Assembly: GCF_963583255.1 (NCBI RefSeq)
Contig: NC_084803.1
Coordinates: 11,320,122 to 11,384,121 of the forward strand
DNA length: 64,000 bases
From: Pyrus communis
Lineage: Eukaryota > Streptophyta > Magnoliopsida > Rosales > Rosaceae
Reading direction: 5' to 3'
This document shows, in pieces, positions 1 through 10,487 of the stretch. Within the stretch, counting starts at the first letter, position 1. Each line of letters opens with the position of its first letter. A model generated the notes under the pieces. The model searched no databases. It was not told the DNA's origin and saw only the letters and a list, made by a program, of their open reading frames with translations. The position numbers were made by a program, and so were the translations under genes.

Positions 1-1224
1 TGGTGCTATAAGAAATGATATGTTTCGTTTGCTATAAGTTGCAGAATTGATGCGAATGGGTGGAAGAATTAGTAACCTGAAGTTAATAAATTTTCGCATT
101 TGCTACACATTTTCGGACTTTTAGGGATATGCTTTTGCAATAAGTGGCTGTAGGAATGTGATGTGTTGTTAGAGATGTGTGTTTGAATAAGACAGGGGTA
201 CATGCGTTAGATATTTTCGTGGCCGATTATTTGAGATGTGTTTGAACTTGTTTCCATGAGAGTGATCGTTTATTTTCATGGTTGCATGTTCTGGTGGTGG
301 ACCGTGGGTGAAGGGAGCAGGGTAGGATTGGTTTTAGAGAATTGTTTGAATTGCAAGCTAGAATTTGTATTAACAATGCGGTGATGGTTTGGAGATATCA
401 ACTGTGAAAATAGATTACCTTCGAGCTCGGTTGATACATAACAGACTGACTCGTTTGTTCTGATGTGGTTCCTTTTGAAATTTGAAATTCTGTCTTTGAG
501 AAGAAGTCCTTATGTTTGACTTATGTAAAGAGAAACACATAAGCGTAGCGTTGTCGCATAAGATACTAATTCTCACCCAAAGTGGTACGGAATCACGAAT
601 TTACTCTTGTAACTTGCTACTTGTGAATGTTTCATTTATTTGATTCTTCAAACTCTTTTTATTTCACTTTCTTCCTGTCTTTATTGTCTTCTCGACATTC
701 TGTTGTGTTTTATCCTTAACAGATGTATTCAGAACTGATCTGTATGATGTTGAGAGCAAGTGAATGTCAAAAGTATGGTTTGAGTTGTGCAGTAGCTTAC
801 ACCTCTTCAACAACATGAATCGTTTTGCGGGTTCTTTCAGGTCAATGTTCCAGTGGCACCAACATTAGCTTAAGGCCATTTTGATACATTGTCGTAGGAT
901 AATTCAGATTATCTCCATCTATTATGGAGTTATACTGATGCTACATTTTGTCTTCTTTTCATTGGCCGCACTGCAATCTGTTTCCGGCTTATAATTGCAA
1001 GTGAATAAATACAATTGAGTAAACTGGTTTTGTCAATTACTAGGTTTGTTGTGGTTGCAGTTGTACATGCTTTGTTATGCTGAGAGGTCGAGTGGGGGCT
1101 TGGTTTTGCTAACATTGCGCGCCGGAGTCTTTTATTTTGTCTGTCTTCTGCAGGGTAGGAGACTAACTCACCTATGCCTAGGATGCCACGCAGGCAATAT
1201 CCTAAGCCAATCGGGCAATGTCGT
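1..1224. other. Intergenic or intronic AT/T-rich DNA, possible terminal exon near 841
   Basis: No coding frame with family signal was recognised. A good acceptor (ttctttcag) at 832-840 is followed by a short plus-strand frame that stops at TAA after about ten codons (841-873). This could be the last exon of a gene lying mostly left of the window, but the peptide is too short to identify. The T-rich character of 600-840 fits intron or 3' UTR. Confidence 0.25.
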
Positions 1225-1446
1225 GAATGAGGATCCTCTCCGGATCCTCTTTGTGAGGATCACGGGGATCCTCAAATCGTGTCCGTTTATCGGACATCGT
1301 GTGGTCAGTTTTCTTCAGATACAGTTCATAATTAATTTTAAATAAAACTATTTAAAATAATTTATGATCGCACAATGTACAATGAACGGGTACGATTTAA
1401 GGATCCCCAAATCCTCATAAAGAGGATTTGGAGAGGATCCTCATTC
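1225..1446. mobile_element. MITE, family A copy 1 (hAT-like)
   Basis: Terminal inverted repeats AATGAGGATCCTCTCC and GGAGAGGATCCTCATT bound about 220 bp of AT-rich sequence. The 8-bp direct repeat ATGTCGTG occurs on both sides, which suits a hAT-type target duplication, although two bases sit between the right end and its copy. A diverged copy with the same internal order lies at 19893-20095. There is no coding capacity. Confidence 0.75.
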
Positions 1447-2272
1447 CATGTCGTGTATCACGTTTTTAGTACTTGAAATATTTTCGGACTTTCTCACGCA
1501 GCAGTGTGCCTGTGAGCAATTTGCTTGGGCTACCACCAACATGACATCTCTGGTGCATAGAAGTTTCTCTTGCGGAGTTGGCCTCCGATATGGTACATCA
1601 ATACTTTTTTGGTGAAAATATCTGGCCAAGCCTCCCAAGTACGGTGTCCCTGTCATGAATAACGAGTTTCATGATCTATGGATTCTGTGCGATACCTCAC
1701 GGGCATATTCGCAGTTTGGATACTTTTCCTAGTTGTAGGATCCTACAAAAGATCCAAATATGCCACAACCAACTTGACCTAGACCTTGCAAGGCGATTGT
1801 GCCACGCCTATTTGCACCCGAGGGCATGTGTTCTCGGCTTCTCGTCACCTCCTACCCCAATATCACTAGGATTTATTATTCATCTTGAATGGTTCAACCG
1901 ATGTAAGCAAACCTAGTTTATCTTAATCATCGTCACCTAACCATCATTATCTCAATTAAATTTAAACATCTTGATCATCGAAATTACAAGAAAAGTTGAA
2001 ATCTCAATTTTTTTAGGTATGTCATTTAATATCTCTTGAGAAACCAATTTAAAAAAAAAAAAAATATATATATATATATATATAATATACACAACATCAA
2101 TAATTACATGCTTAATCTTCTAAATCACGCAATTAGCTAAAAACAAGCGTTAATTACATCATGGATGTCACCATCTTTCACATTTTCCATCACCCCTAAT
2201 CCTACTTTATGAAAAAACAAAAATAGATGATTTGGGGCTAACCATTATTGTCATCATCCCTCAATCGCCGGC
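1447..2272. other. Intergenic, (TA)n microsatellite
   Basis: An A-run followed by a TA microsatellite occupies about 2051-2085. Nothing else was recognised. The left part could carry 3' regulatory sequence of the minus-strand gene that ends at 2273. Confidence 0.4.
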
Positions 2273-2638
2273 TCAAAGATCGGACCGGGTCTTAAAATCG
2301 GAGGCGAGTCTGGTGGCGATCGAAGAGTGGTACATGGCGTCATGAAACGTCTTCATTTCGATCGTCTTCATCCGGAGCTGCCGCGCCTTCTCCTCCGTAA
2401 AGCAGCCAGGCGAGAACCGCGATCGCCGTGGTTTCGAGTCGGCTGCTCCGCCCTGGGCCTTGTCGTCTGACTCTGTCTTTGCCTCCGGGTCAATGTAGTC
2501 GGGTTCGGATGACCACCCGAAGAGCGGGGCCCACCACTTGAACGGCAAGCCTTTCCCGCCAACTGAGCTGGACTTTCGATTTCCGGCGGCGCATGGCGCG
2601 GCTAGGTTTGGCCGGAAGTGGATGAGACTGGTGGACAT
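2273..2638 (-). CDS. Small intronless conserved-type plant protein, function unknown
   Basis: A single open frame of 121 codons starts at the ATG at 2638 (MSTSLIHFRPNLA) and stops at TGA, 2273. The N-terminal part is basic and Ser/Gly-rich. It is followed by a Trp/Pro-rich motif (KWWAPLFGWSSEPDYID, about residues 34-50), an acidic and Lys/Arg-rich centre, and a C-terminal segment likely to be helical (EEKARQLRMKTIEMKTFHDAMYHSSIA). No signal peptide or membrane segment is evident. GC content is clearly higher than in the flanks, as expected for a real plant exon, and the WWAPLFGW motif looks like a conserved core rather than a random frame. I do not recognise the family. The overlapping 64-aa frame in the same region is a shadow. 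Proposed function: none. Confidence 0.65.
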   Translation of the reverse strand: MSTSLIHFRPNLAAPCAAGNRKSSSVGGKGLPFKWWAPLFGWSSEPDYIDPEAKTESDDKAQGGAADSKPRRSRFSPGCFTEEKARQLRMKTIEMKTFHDAMYHSSIATRLASDFKTRSDL

Positions 2639-4518
2639 TTTTAGAGAGAGACGATGGTTTTGGGAGTTTGGAATAGCAAAATGAACAGTAGACAGTTTTG
2701 GGGAGCTTGCATTCCGAGTTTAAAGGGGAAAATTGAGAATTGGATAACGCAGGACGCGTGTCTGTTACAATGTTACTAGTCTAAGCACTGTGTGGGGTCC
2801 ATTGTTCGCTTTTGAAGAATATTTTTACCGGCTATTCCGGTCTCTTTAGTGGCGATCATTGCGATGACTAACGTGATTAGACTAAAATAACCTCGACTTC
2901 TCGCAACGTAACTATTAGGTCCTAAATTAGCTCTTGGGATTTCGCCTAATTATTTATTAAATTAAACAGATCCGTTTATTCTTGATTTCATCTTCTTAAT
3001 TCATAGGGAAGTGTTATTGGCACTCCAAAAATCTCATTGTACACTCCTCACAAGTGTATTTTTCTTTTCAGATATAGAAAGTTTGAAGTATATAATGAGA
3101 TTTTAATTCATATTGTAGCAATTCCTTTCAATTATATCTTGTTAAACAAGTTTAGAAAATTCATTTTATTTCGAGATTGTTTAGTCATTCAGATGAATCA
3201 AGAAATAAAAATTCACCACGAGAATGCTACTTGTACTATAACTACCGATTAATTTGACATGTCATCGTGTACACATTTATCATTTCTTTATAATAGTGAG
3301 ATTATACTTTAAACTAATATAAATTTGTGAAGAAAGAGTTTAGAAATTAATACATATAGAGAAACACATTCACTTTAACAATGTAATTGCGTTCACATCT
3401 GCTACATTCATTCATTGTGGATCGTGTATTTTTGTGCTAATATTGGTCAATCAATGCATTTTTGCAGTATTGGAATACCACACTGAAGACCAAATCAACT
3501 CCACTTGATCAAATTATACACACCACGTGAGCTAGAAAAAGAATATTTCTCTTGCTCCGTTGCTTGAACAACAATCTGGATCACACAAATAACAGTTTAA
3601 CTTGTTGTCCAAATTGTCCAAATCATGTATACAAACATCAAAAACGAGTTTTTTCGTCTTTAAATTTGGTATTGACTAGTTATTTGTGACATTTCCACAA
3701 TAGAAAGAGGCCAAACTTTCAAAGTGTCATTCAAATTTGGTTTCGACATGCAACGTGTTGAGGAAGAATCCAAATATATGATGTCCGTCGATGAGCTTAT
3801 TCGCTTTCTTGTCGTTAATTTGCCGACGGCCGAAAAGTTACGTCGAAGTCAGCATGGAATTTTGGATCGATGCTCCTGCATGATTTGCATGCTGATGTTG
3901 AAATTTCAAAGATGCATGCTTGGTTCATATTCTGGCATCTCAAATACTTTTCGTGCAATAAAATTTGACAACGCCTAACGCACTTGACTTTGAGTAACAA
4001 TGGCGTTTACGTACTAAACTTAATAATTGGCTACGTACGATTGAATAAGCAGATCTAGACAACATACATCGGCAAGTGTACCAGTTAGCACCACAAGCTG
4101 AAAGCTTCAATAACTTGATTGACCACAACCCATAGAAAATGCATTCTTAACTAGGGTTTATTATATGAAGAAAAAAACTGAAAATTAACCTAGCTAGCCT
4201 GCTTGTATAATTCAGTTGGTAAAGGGAAAGAAGGAAAAGAACAAAAGACATAGAGACTTGGCATCTTCCATTAACTCAGCAGCTCCTGCAATTGTATGTG
4301 CTTTTTGTGTTTATATGGAGGCTCCGATCGACTTCAATGACATTCTTTTTTTCTCATCTGCCTTTTCCCATGGCAAACAGACAGTCAATAGAAAGAGCAA
4401 ACATTCATGTTTGCCTATGACAACAGAAACCAACCTAATTCAAACATCAATACTAGTATAGCGACTGGCATGTATTCCTCTTCGTTAGGAAGTTGTCAAT
4501 TCGTCCAGGACTAAGGCC
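2639..4518. other. Intergenic; 5' flank of the 2.3-kb gene plus AT-rich DNA
   Basis: 2639-2780 is the likely promoter and 5' UTR of the minus-strand gene. From about 3010 the sequence resembles the start of a MITE (agtgttattggcactcc), but no matching opposite end was found. Several open frames of 60-85 codons (for example 3724-3978 and 4216-4461) have no family signal and are treated as chance. Confidence 0.35.
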
Positions 4519-5104
4519 ATCCCCAACCAAAGGATTCAGAGGGTCGAAAATAGCCTAAAAATCGTCTCCAACCGAGGAACAGACCAAAGGGCTCTTGGGC
4601 TCCACTGGACAAAAAAGAACCAAAGGGCCAACCGGTTGGCCCAAACCAACCAGCCAGCCAGCCCCGGGCTGGGCCACATGCTGACGTCATATTTATTTAT
4701 TTATTTTTACAGTTTTTTTTTTTTTTGGGCCAAAATTTTCTAAAAAAATATTTAATTATGGGTTTAGATTTTTGGGGCTGAGAAAGGTGATTTGGTCAAA
4801 GTTTGGGGTGTTCATTTTATAAGCATGTTTCCTTGCTCATTCATCTGCCATGGTCGATGTGGGACAATTATAATGGGTGTAGTTGTAGTTGTATTTCCTT
4901 TCATAAGCATGTTCCTTTCACAATTTATTTTAAATATTTAGTTATATTACATTTAATTTGTTGTAGTTGTAGTTTTTAAATTTAAGTTGTAGTTTCTAAA
5001 TTTAAATAATAAATTATGTTTGGCCCTTCGGCCCTCGGTTGGAGACGGTTTTTTGTGACAAGGCTAAAACGAGCCCTATGACCCTTTGGCCTCGGTTGGA
5101 GATG
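4519..5104. mobile_element. TIR element / MITE (CATCyCCAACCrAGG ends)
   Basis: The left end reads CATCCCCAACCAAAGG and the right end reads CCTCGGTTGGAGATG, which are imperfect inverted repeats. A second inverted pair (gtctccaaccgagg near 4564 and ccctcggttggagac near 5032) lies just inside. The interior is AT-rich and non-coding. The class is unassigned because the target duplication is not clear. Confidence 0.55.
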
Positions 5105-5431
5105 ATAAGAAATATGGTCCTGCACTGTTCATTAAAATATTAATTTCTTGGTGATCACAAGAAGATAAAGGTATGTTTGTTTGCCTTCACTAGTATTCCT
5201 TGGATTGGACTAGACTAAATGGTAGTCCAGTCTGGTGTTTGTTATTTAAATGAACAAGAGTTAATGAGACTAAAGGGGACTCGCCCAAACTGAACGCTTC
5301 ACTAGTCGTTCTTAGTAAGAGCCCTCGGTTTCGAGCGGACTCCTAGTCTCATCCTCTCTCGTAGCTAATCCATCCGTCTTCTTCTCCTTCACACTTTCGC
5401 CATCTCCCATCTCCTTCACGACTTCATCGTC

Positions 5432-6345
5432 TCGTCCGAGTTCGAGTAGGACGAGGAGGTTCTCAGCGACGACGGAGAGACCTCATCTGACCTCAAACTC
5501 TTCGTGGGTAACTTTCCCTTCAGCATCGATAGCACTCAGCTCGCTGATATCTTCGAGAGCGCTGAAAATGTCCAGATGGTCAAGGTAATTCCTTGTTTTC
5601 ACTCGAAATTTTGTAAATTTTACTTGAAATTTGGGTGAAAAGTGAAATCAGTTGTTGCTGGTTTAGTGTTTTGTGGGTTAAATTTGGAGGGTTTTTAGCA
5701 TTTGATATATGATGATAAGACGACCGGAAGAAGCAGAGGATTTGGGTTTGTGACTATGTCAAGTGTTCAACAAGCTGAATATGCTGCTCGCCAGCTAAAC
5801 GGCTATGTAAGTCTTCATATTTAAGTCTGACCATTTGCTAATATTTTCTTATATATGCGAAAGTTTGTGATTTGCGAATTGGTACTTTATTTGTAATCGT
5901 ATTTGTTAACATTCATTGTTGAAACTTGCTTGAGATTTGTCTTACTGAAGAAATGTTTGATGGAGCTTAGTCTCTGGCCTTTGAGAACCCTGTTTGTTGT
6001 ATATAACTATTTTAGCAAGAGTTTCATGGCATTATCGTGAAAACAATTTTACTGATTGACGTTTGAAACTTGGTCGATGTTTATTTCATTCTGAAAAGGT
6101 TGCTTTGTTTTGTAGCTTTGTGTTGCATTTCTTGATGTTGGTTTTTTAGTGTAGTGATTGGTTGAGTTCCGTATTTATTTTGCTGAGTCTTGCCGTCATT
6201 TGGTTGTATTGCATTCACGAGAACCCTGTATATCGTATCTAATAAAGGCTTATATCGTATATAAGAAAGACTTCATTGCATTTGGCAGGAACTTGATGGC
6301 AAGGCATTAAGGGAAAAACTATGGACCTCCTCCTCCTCGGACTGA
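5432..6345 (+). pseudogene. Chloroplast 29-kDa ribonucleoprotein (cp29/cp31-type RRM) fragment, broken
   Basis: Three pseudo-exons keep plant splice junctions: 5432-5584 (SDLKLFVGNFPFSIDSTQLA, RNP2-like), 5699-5806 (KTTGRSRGFGFVTMSSVQQA, RNP1 RGFGFV) and 6289-6345 (ELDGKALR). In the second frame after a 1-bp shift the Pro-rich YGPPPPRTEDSSFS tail follows. Together they make one RRM of the cp29 family, which binds chloroplast mRNAs. Two lesions are visible. A TAG at 5447-5449 interrupts the acidic linker where the family usually has Gln. An extra base in the LR(E/V)NYG segment shifts the Pro-rich tail out of frame and gives a premature TGA. There is no transit peptide or first RRM. The piece lies inside the PIF-like element, so it is captured DNA. 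Confidence 0.75.
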
Positions 6346-6789
6346 GGATTCCTCTTTCTCTGGCTTTTCATATTTGGTTGTGTTCATGCATTGCTTGATT
6401 CCATTTATTTGAATGTGCTGAGTTTTCAAGTTTTCGCATATAATCATGTTCTATATCCTATGGTATAGAAACATTGTTGAGATTTCTAAAATAAACAAAT
6501 GTGCATCTGTATCAATTTGTTATGGATATAAAAGTTTCACTTGATTTCTAAGAGCATCGTATTTGAGATGTTGCCAAATTTGTTCTCTGATTAATATACT
6601 TAGCTATGGTGTGTGAAACATATCCACCAACTACAGTTTGCAGCAATGTTGAGACTTTAAGGTTGAGGTAGCTGCGGATTATCTGCATTTTATCCATTTT
6701 TAACCAATTTCTGTTCTGTTTACTATACGATGCTTACAACATGCAGTCTTTTGATCTGAGTATCTGACATCATGATTAATCTTTCTCAG

Positions 6790-6918
6790 TCTAAGCTTCC
6801 ACCTGGGGTGGAGTCTGCTCTACTACAACAAGTTTTGAGCCTAGCACCAGAAAAATTGAGTTCATTGTCTTCGGAACAACAACAAGAAGTAATAAAGCTC
6901 CAACAGATGCTTCGATGA
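6790..6918 (+). pseudogene. CstF64 (cleavage stimulation factor 64-kDa subunit) C-terminal exon, captured
   Basis: After an acceptor (tttctcag, ending 6789) an open frame of 42 codons ends in TGA. It includes PPGVESALLQQVLSLAPEKL and continues to EVIKLQQMLR. This is the C-terminal helical domain of CstF64, which in the intact protein contacts the Pcf11/symplekin side of the 3'-end processing machinery. The frame is intact, but nothing upstream encodes the hinge or the CstF64 RRM. The upstream RRM is of cp29 type, so the two pieces come from different parent genes. Both are inside the same TIR element and on the same strand. Confidence 0.7.
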
Positions 6919-7908
6919 GATCAGATTTAGCCATCATAGCTGAGTCATAAATGGTAGTTTTGATGCAGCAAGTTGTTACATGTGCAGGCACCAACTTGCT
7001 TGCTAAAGCAACAAAAGGCGTGGTATTGATTCAATCGATTTTGATTGTTTATAATAGTATGTTCATGTAAGAAGTCGATTCAGAGGATCTGTAGTGCAGG
7101 AGTACTATCGTATTCGTGTAGCCTACACAAGCTTATGTTTTAGTCTAGTTAGTAAATTAGTTAGGATTGCAAAATTTTGTCTGTATCACAACATTTAAAT
7201 TTACATTCCCTCAGCTAAAACTTGTTGCTTCACTTTTGACAATCCTTTGCTCCAAACATTGTGTACTTTGCTCGAGGTATATTCATGATCTCTTCCTTTT
7301 GCATATTGTTATTGGTTTTCTTCAAACTAGTTGAAGCAAGCAATTTACGTGCTCGAATTCAAATGTAGCAATGATCAAGGCTCGGCTATCCATTTGCCAT
7401 TGCGCCTCACGCATCATTGTGGTCTTGCGATTGAAGGCAATCAAACCAAAGGTGAATAATTAAGAAAACCATTCTAAACCCCGTCAATTGTTAGGAAAAC
7501 ACCTTTGTTATATTAATGTTTGGAGCAAAACTACTATTGAATCATGTATGTTTCTTTCGTTGGCAAGAAATTTGGTTTTTGTATTTTTTATTGAGTCATA
7601 CTCTCATATAATATTATTAATTTTGATAATATCTTTAAATAAAAAGAAATTAAATTAGAATAATAATTTAGTCTTAGTCCAAGCAAACATCAAACTGGTG
7701 ACAGTACTATTTCCATTATCCTGCTTCTTAGTCCGACACTGCACCAAACTCTTCATTAAGTTAGTCCAGCTTAGCCTAATCTAAGCCAGTCTAGCTTAGT
7801 CCTTGAACCTAGTCTAGTCCGAGATAATCTGGTGCAACAAATGCACCCTAAAAGTTCATAAATAAATCACTACGTTTCTAACCAATGAATCCACATTCTG
7901 TTCAGTAC

Positions 7909-8068
7909 CTTGATCTTGTTTGATGCCTCAAGTCCATCAAGCTGGTTTAAAAGCTCCAGTATCGTCTGCTACACCTCATAGTTGTCACCATTGCCACTAT
8001 CAGATTCCATACAAGCAGATCCAATACACACGATTTCATCAATAAAAATGATACATGGAGCATGTTCA
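7909..8068 (-). pseudogene. RPT6-like 26S proteasome ATPase exon (Walker B region) with in-frame stop
   Basis: Read on the minus strand, a 160-bp exon with cag acceptor and gt donor encodes EHAPCIIFIDEIVCIGSACM, then SDSGNGD, a TAG stop, and LELLNQLDGLEASNKIK. This is the AAA+ Walker B (IIFxDE) and following helix of RPT6 (regulatory subunit 8). The family Arg before Thr is replaced by a stop codon (EV*QTILELL). The final residue of DEID is Val, and the Arg of GSARME is Cys. No neighbouring RPT6 exons were found on either side. It is not collinear with the RPT6 C-terminal fragment at 30.2-30.5 kb, because on the minus strand that piece would have to lie to the left. Confidence 0.8.
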
Positions 8069-8220
8069 CTGAAATAATTAAAAACCGATTTGAAATAAAG
8101 TTAGCAAACGAATAACATCAACTCACATTAAGGAATGTGATGTAGAACAAGATATGGGTCAATTTTTACTAAGAAATAAAGAAAATAAAATGTTTCAAAT
8201 TCTGGTAAAGAAGAATTAAA

Positions 8221-8620
8221 GTTGGAAAATATCAGATTCAATCAATATGGTGATGGGAAACATAGCAAGAAATATTATAGTGTCAAAAGTGGGCATTTTT
8301 TTTTTCCAAAAAAAAAGGGCATATAATATGTCGTGTTTGAAATAAATTTCAGACATTTCAATTGTCGTCCGACTAATGTCATTGTTATTTACTTTCGTTT
8401 TAATTCCTTAAGCCTTTTGAGTTGGAAAATATCAGATTCAATCAATATGGTGATGGGAAACATAGCAAGAAATATTATAGTGTCAAAAGTGGGCATTTTT
8501 TTTTTCCAAAAAAAAAGGGCATATAATATGTCGTGTTTGAAATAAATTTCAGACATTTCAATTGTCGTCCGACTAATGTCATTGTTATTTACTTTCGTTT
8601 TAATTCCCTAAGCCTTTTGA
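8221..8620. repeat. Near-perfect 200-bp tandem duplication
   Basis: Unit 1 (8221-8420) and unit 2 (8421-8620) both start with gttggaaaatatcagattca and end with agccttttga. The only difference I see is ccttaag versus ccctaag near the end. The near identity implies a recent duplication. It lies just upstream of a retrotransposon primer-binding site and may be part of that element's LTR. Confidence 0.9.
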
Positions 8621-8640
8621 GTTGTCCAAATGTGTTGTAA

Positions 8641-9204
8641 ATGACTTATTTAAGTCGTGACTGTTTCCCATTGTAATGATCAACTTATCAATTAATCAAA
8701 TTATCCTTTAGGATTCATCAAACTAGTGGATTCTAGAAACTTTGTTCTTCAAGGATTTACGCTTGTATCCTTGTTAACTTGTGTTGCATCAATTGGTATC
8801 AGAGCAGGGAGTTGCCATGTTCTAATGACAATTGATTGTGGGAGATGCAAATCTCTTTCCAACGTTGATTGTGGGATGAAGGCTATGTGTGGCACACCAA
8901 AGATCATCTATGGTGTGGTTGTAAACAATCTTTTGTTGATGGGGAATGCACTAGAGGATTTGCCTCAAGCCAAACTCATTCCCTTGATGTTAGAAAAATT
9001 TATTGTTTTGAGAGTGATGAATGCATAGAAGATTTTCTTGATTGGGTTTCTGTTGTGGAGCAATTCTTCGAAAAAATAATTATTCCAGAGGAGAAGATGG
9101 TCAAGACAGCTACTTTTCGTCTACGGAAAAATATTGCTTTTTGGTGGGATAGTTTTGCAAAAGGCATGAAAGAAAGAAGGAAAAAAATTTATATTCGATC
9201 TTGA
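8641..9204 (+). mobile_element. Gypsy-type LTR retrotransposon remnant: PBS and start of gag
   Basis: TGGTATCAGAGC at 8794-8805 matches the complement of initiator-Met tRNA, the usual plant LTR-retrotransposon primer-binding site, and follows a sequence ending in gttgcatcaat that would be the LTR 3' end. Downstream, 8869-9204 is an open frame with a gag-like segment (ECIEDFLDWVSVVEQFF, then EEKMVKTATFRLRKNIAFWW), the retrotransposon gag motif of Ty3/gypsy elements. The frame stops at TGA, and no protease, RT or integrase and no second LTR follow. It is a truncated, inactive relic. Confidence 0.7.
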
Positions 9205-9509
9205 CGTAGGATGAAGAAAGTTATTGTAAATGTATGGTTTCCGTTTGAATATGATTTGTTTCTTTTAAGAACGGAAAATGTTATTTTCAAATAAAAGAAA
9301 ACGTAGTGGAGGAAAAACTATTTGATGATTTCATATGCCAAGAAAGGATAGAGGAAGAAAATAAAGTTGAATCGCCAATTCGAGTGATGTCATGATTGAA
9401 GAGAAAGCCATAACAGAAGAAGACAATCAAGTCAGCATCCATGATGAACAAGGTATTGATAAAACTTATATTGTGGTCGATATGGTTGTATATACACGAC
9501 CATGAATTA

Positions 9510-9745
9510 CATATTTCATATATATAATTATTATATTTTTTTTAGGTTAAACAATAACAATTTTATTAGAACGTCCATAAAAAGCACAAACTTCAAAAAG
9601 GGACTCCATTGAACCACAGGGGTTCTCAAACCAAACAGACTCAAAAGCATAAAATATAGCCAACTAATCTTTAAGGGCTATTATCAACTATGATAAGTTA
9701 TAGCCGCCTTAACTCTACTATAAATATCCTCATTTAGTATGTCAC
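9510..9745. repeat. Dispersed repeat, copy 1 (second copy at 24655-24815)
   Basis: The stretch from ttttttaggttaaacaataa through ttattagaacgtccataaaa to gggctattatcaact is shared with 24655-24815 in the same orientation. The other copy lacks about 30 bp around gggactccattgaaccacag. No coding signal or clear termini were seen. It may be the tail of a larger element. Confidence 0.7.
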
Positions 9746-9841
9746 TAAAGCTTAAGAAATTTTTTTTATAGAACGACAATAAACTATCAATGTTTTATGG
9801 CACATAATGTTAGACGGTCAAACATTAACATGTGCAAAAAA

Positions 9842-10190
9842 TAATGTAGCGGAGATGAAAATGTTTCGTTAAATGTGTGAGGGACACGAGAAAAGACATA
9901 ATCAAGAATGAGAATATCTAAGGTAAAGTAGGAGTGGCCGCAATTGAACATAAGATGAAAGAAAATCTGTTAAGTTGATTTGGACATGTGAACCGAAGAT
10001 CTATAGATGTTTCTATTAGAAGATGCGACTATGAGACAGAAGTTCGGATAAAAAGAGGTAGAGAAACTTAGTAAGACTTGGAAAGAGAATCTAAGAAAAG
10101 ACAAGGAGTACTTGAAGCTAACGGAAGACTTAACGCAAAACCGAGCACATTGACGTTTTAAGATTCATACAACAGATCCCACTTGGTGGC
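9842..10190 (+). pseudogene. LINE reverse-transcriptase C-terminal fragment
   Basis: Translating with frameshifts gives AEMKMF, then KVGVAAIEHKMKENLLS.FGHV, RRCDYETEVRIKRGR and KTWKENLRKD. This resembles the C-terminal segment of plant LINE-type ORF2 (EMRMLRWM...RWFGHVxRRP...DxTEDMTxDRAxWR). It ends near agattcatacaacagatcccact. Several stops and shifts interrupt the frame. It is a 5'-truncated dead copy. Confidence 0.65.
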
Positions 10191-10487
10191 CACTTAATGA
10201 GATGAGGCTTTGTTGTTGTTCTTGTGGTTGGTTACGTAAACAAATTGGCAAAGTCAAGCAGTTCATAGTTTCAAGGGATGTTATCTTTAATTTCAACTCA
10301 AAATTTCAAACATTAGCATGCACAAAACTCCAGTATAAATAGCATCTCGCAAACAATGGTATTTTTCTCTTTAAAAAATGGTATTTAACTATTTACATTT
10401 AGTATACTATTGCATTTATAAAAAATAATAATAATAATAACAATAATTTTGTTGCAGGGTTCCACACTATCGTCTACAAAAATTGTC

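Larger units (their letters stand above)
5169..7848. mobile_element. PIF/Harbinger-like TIR element carrying captured host-gene fragments
   Basis: The ends AGGTATGTTTGTTTGCC and CAACAAATGCACCC are inverted repeats of the GGGnnTGTTTGTT type typical of PIF/Harbinger (Tourist-like) elements. They are flanked by the 3-bp direct repeat TAA (5166-5168 and 7849-7851). Long subterminal stretches (gactaaaggggact and ctaagctggactggcttaga-like repeats) match the 979-bp element at 31288-32266 in the same order, which defines a family. The extra 1.7 kb here holds pseudo-exons of two RNA-binding-protein genes (5432-6345 and 6790-6918), so this is a Pack-TIR-type transduction. No transposase was seen, so it is non-autonomous. 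Confidence 0.75.

Noticed and set aside
5432..6918. A single chimeric gene combining cp29 RRM and CstF64 tail
   Set aside because: A premature TAG, a frameshift before the Pro-rich tail and a TGA make one open reading frame impossible; both parts are captured fragments.
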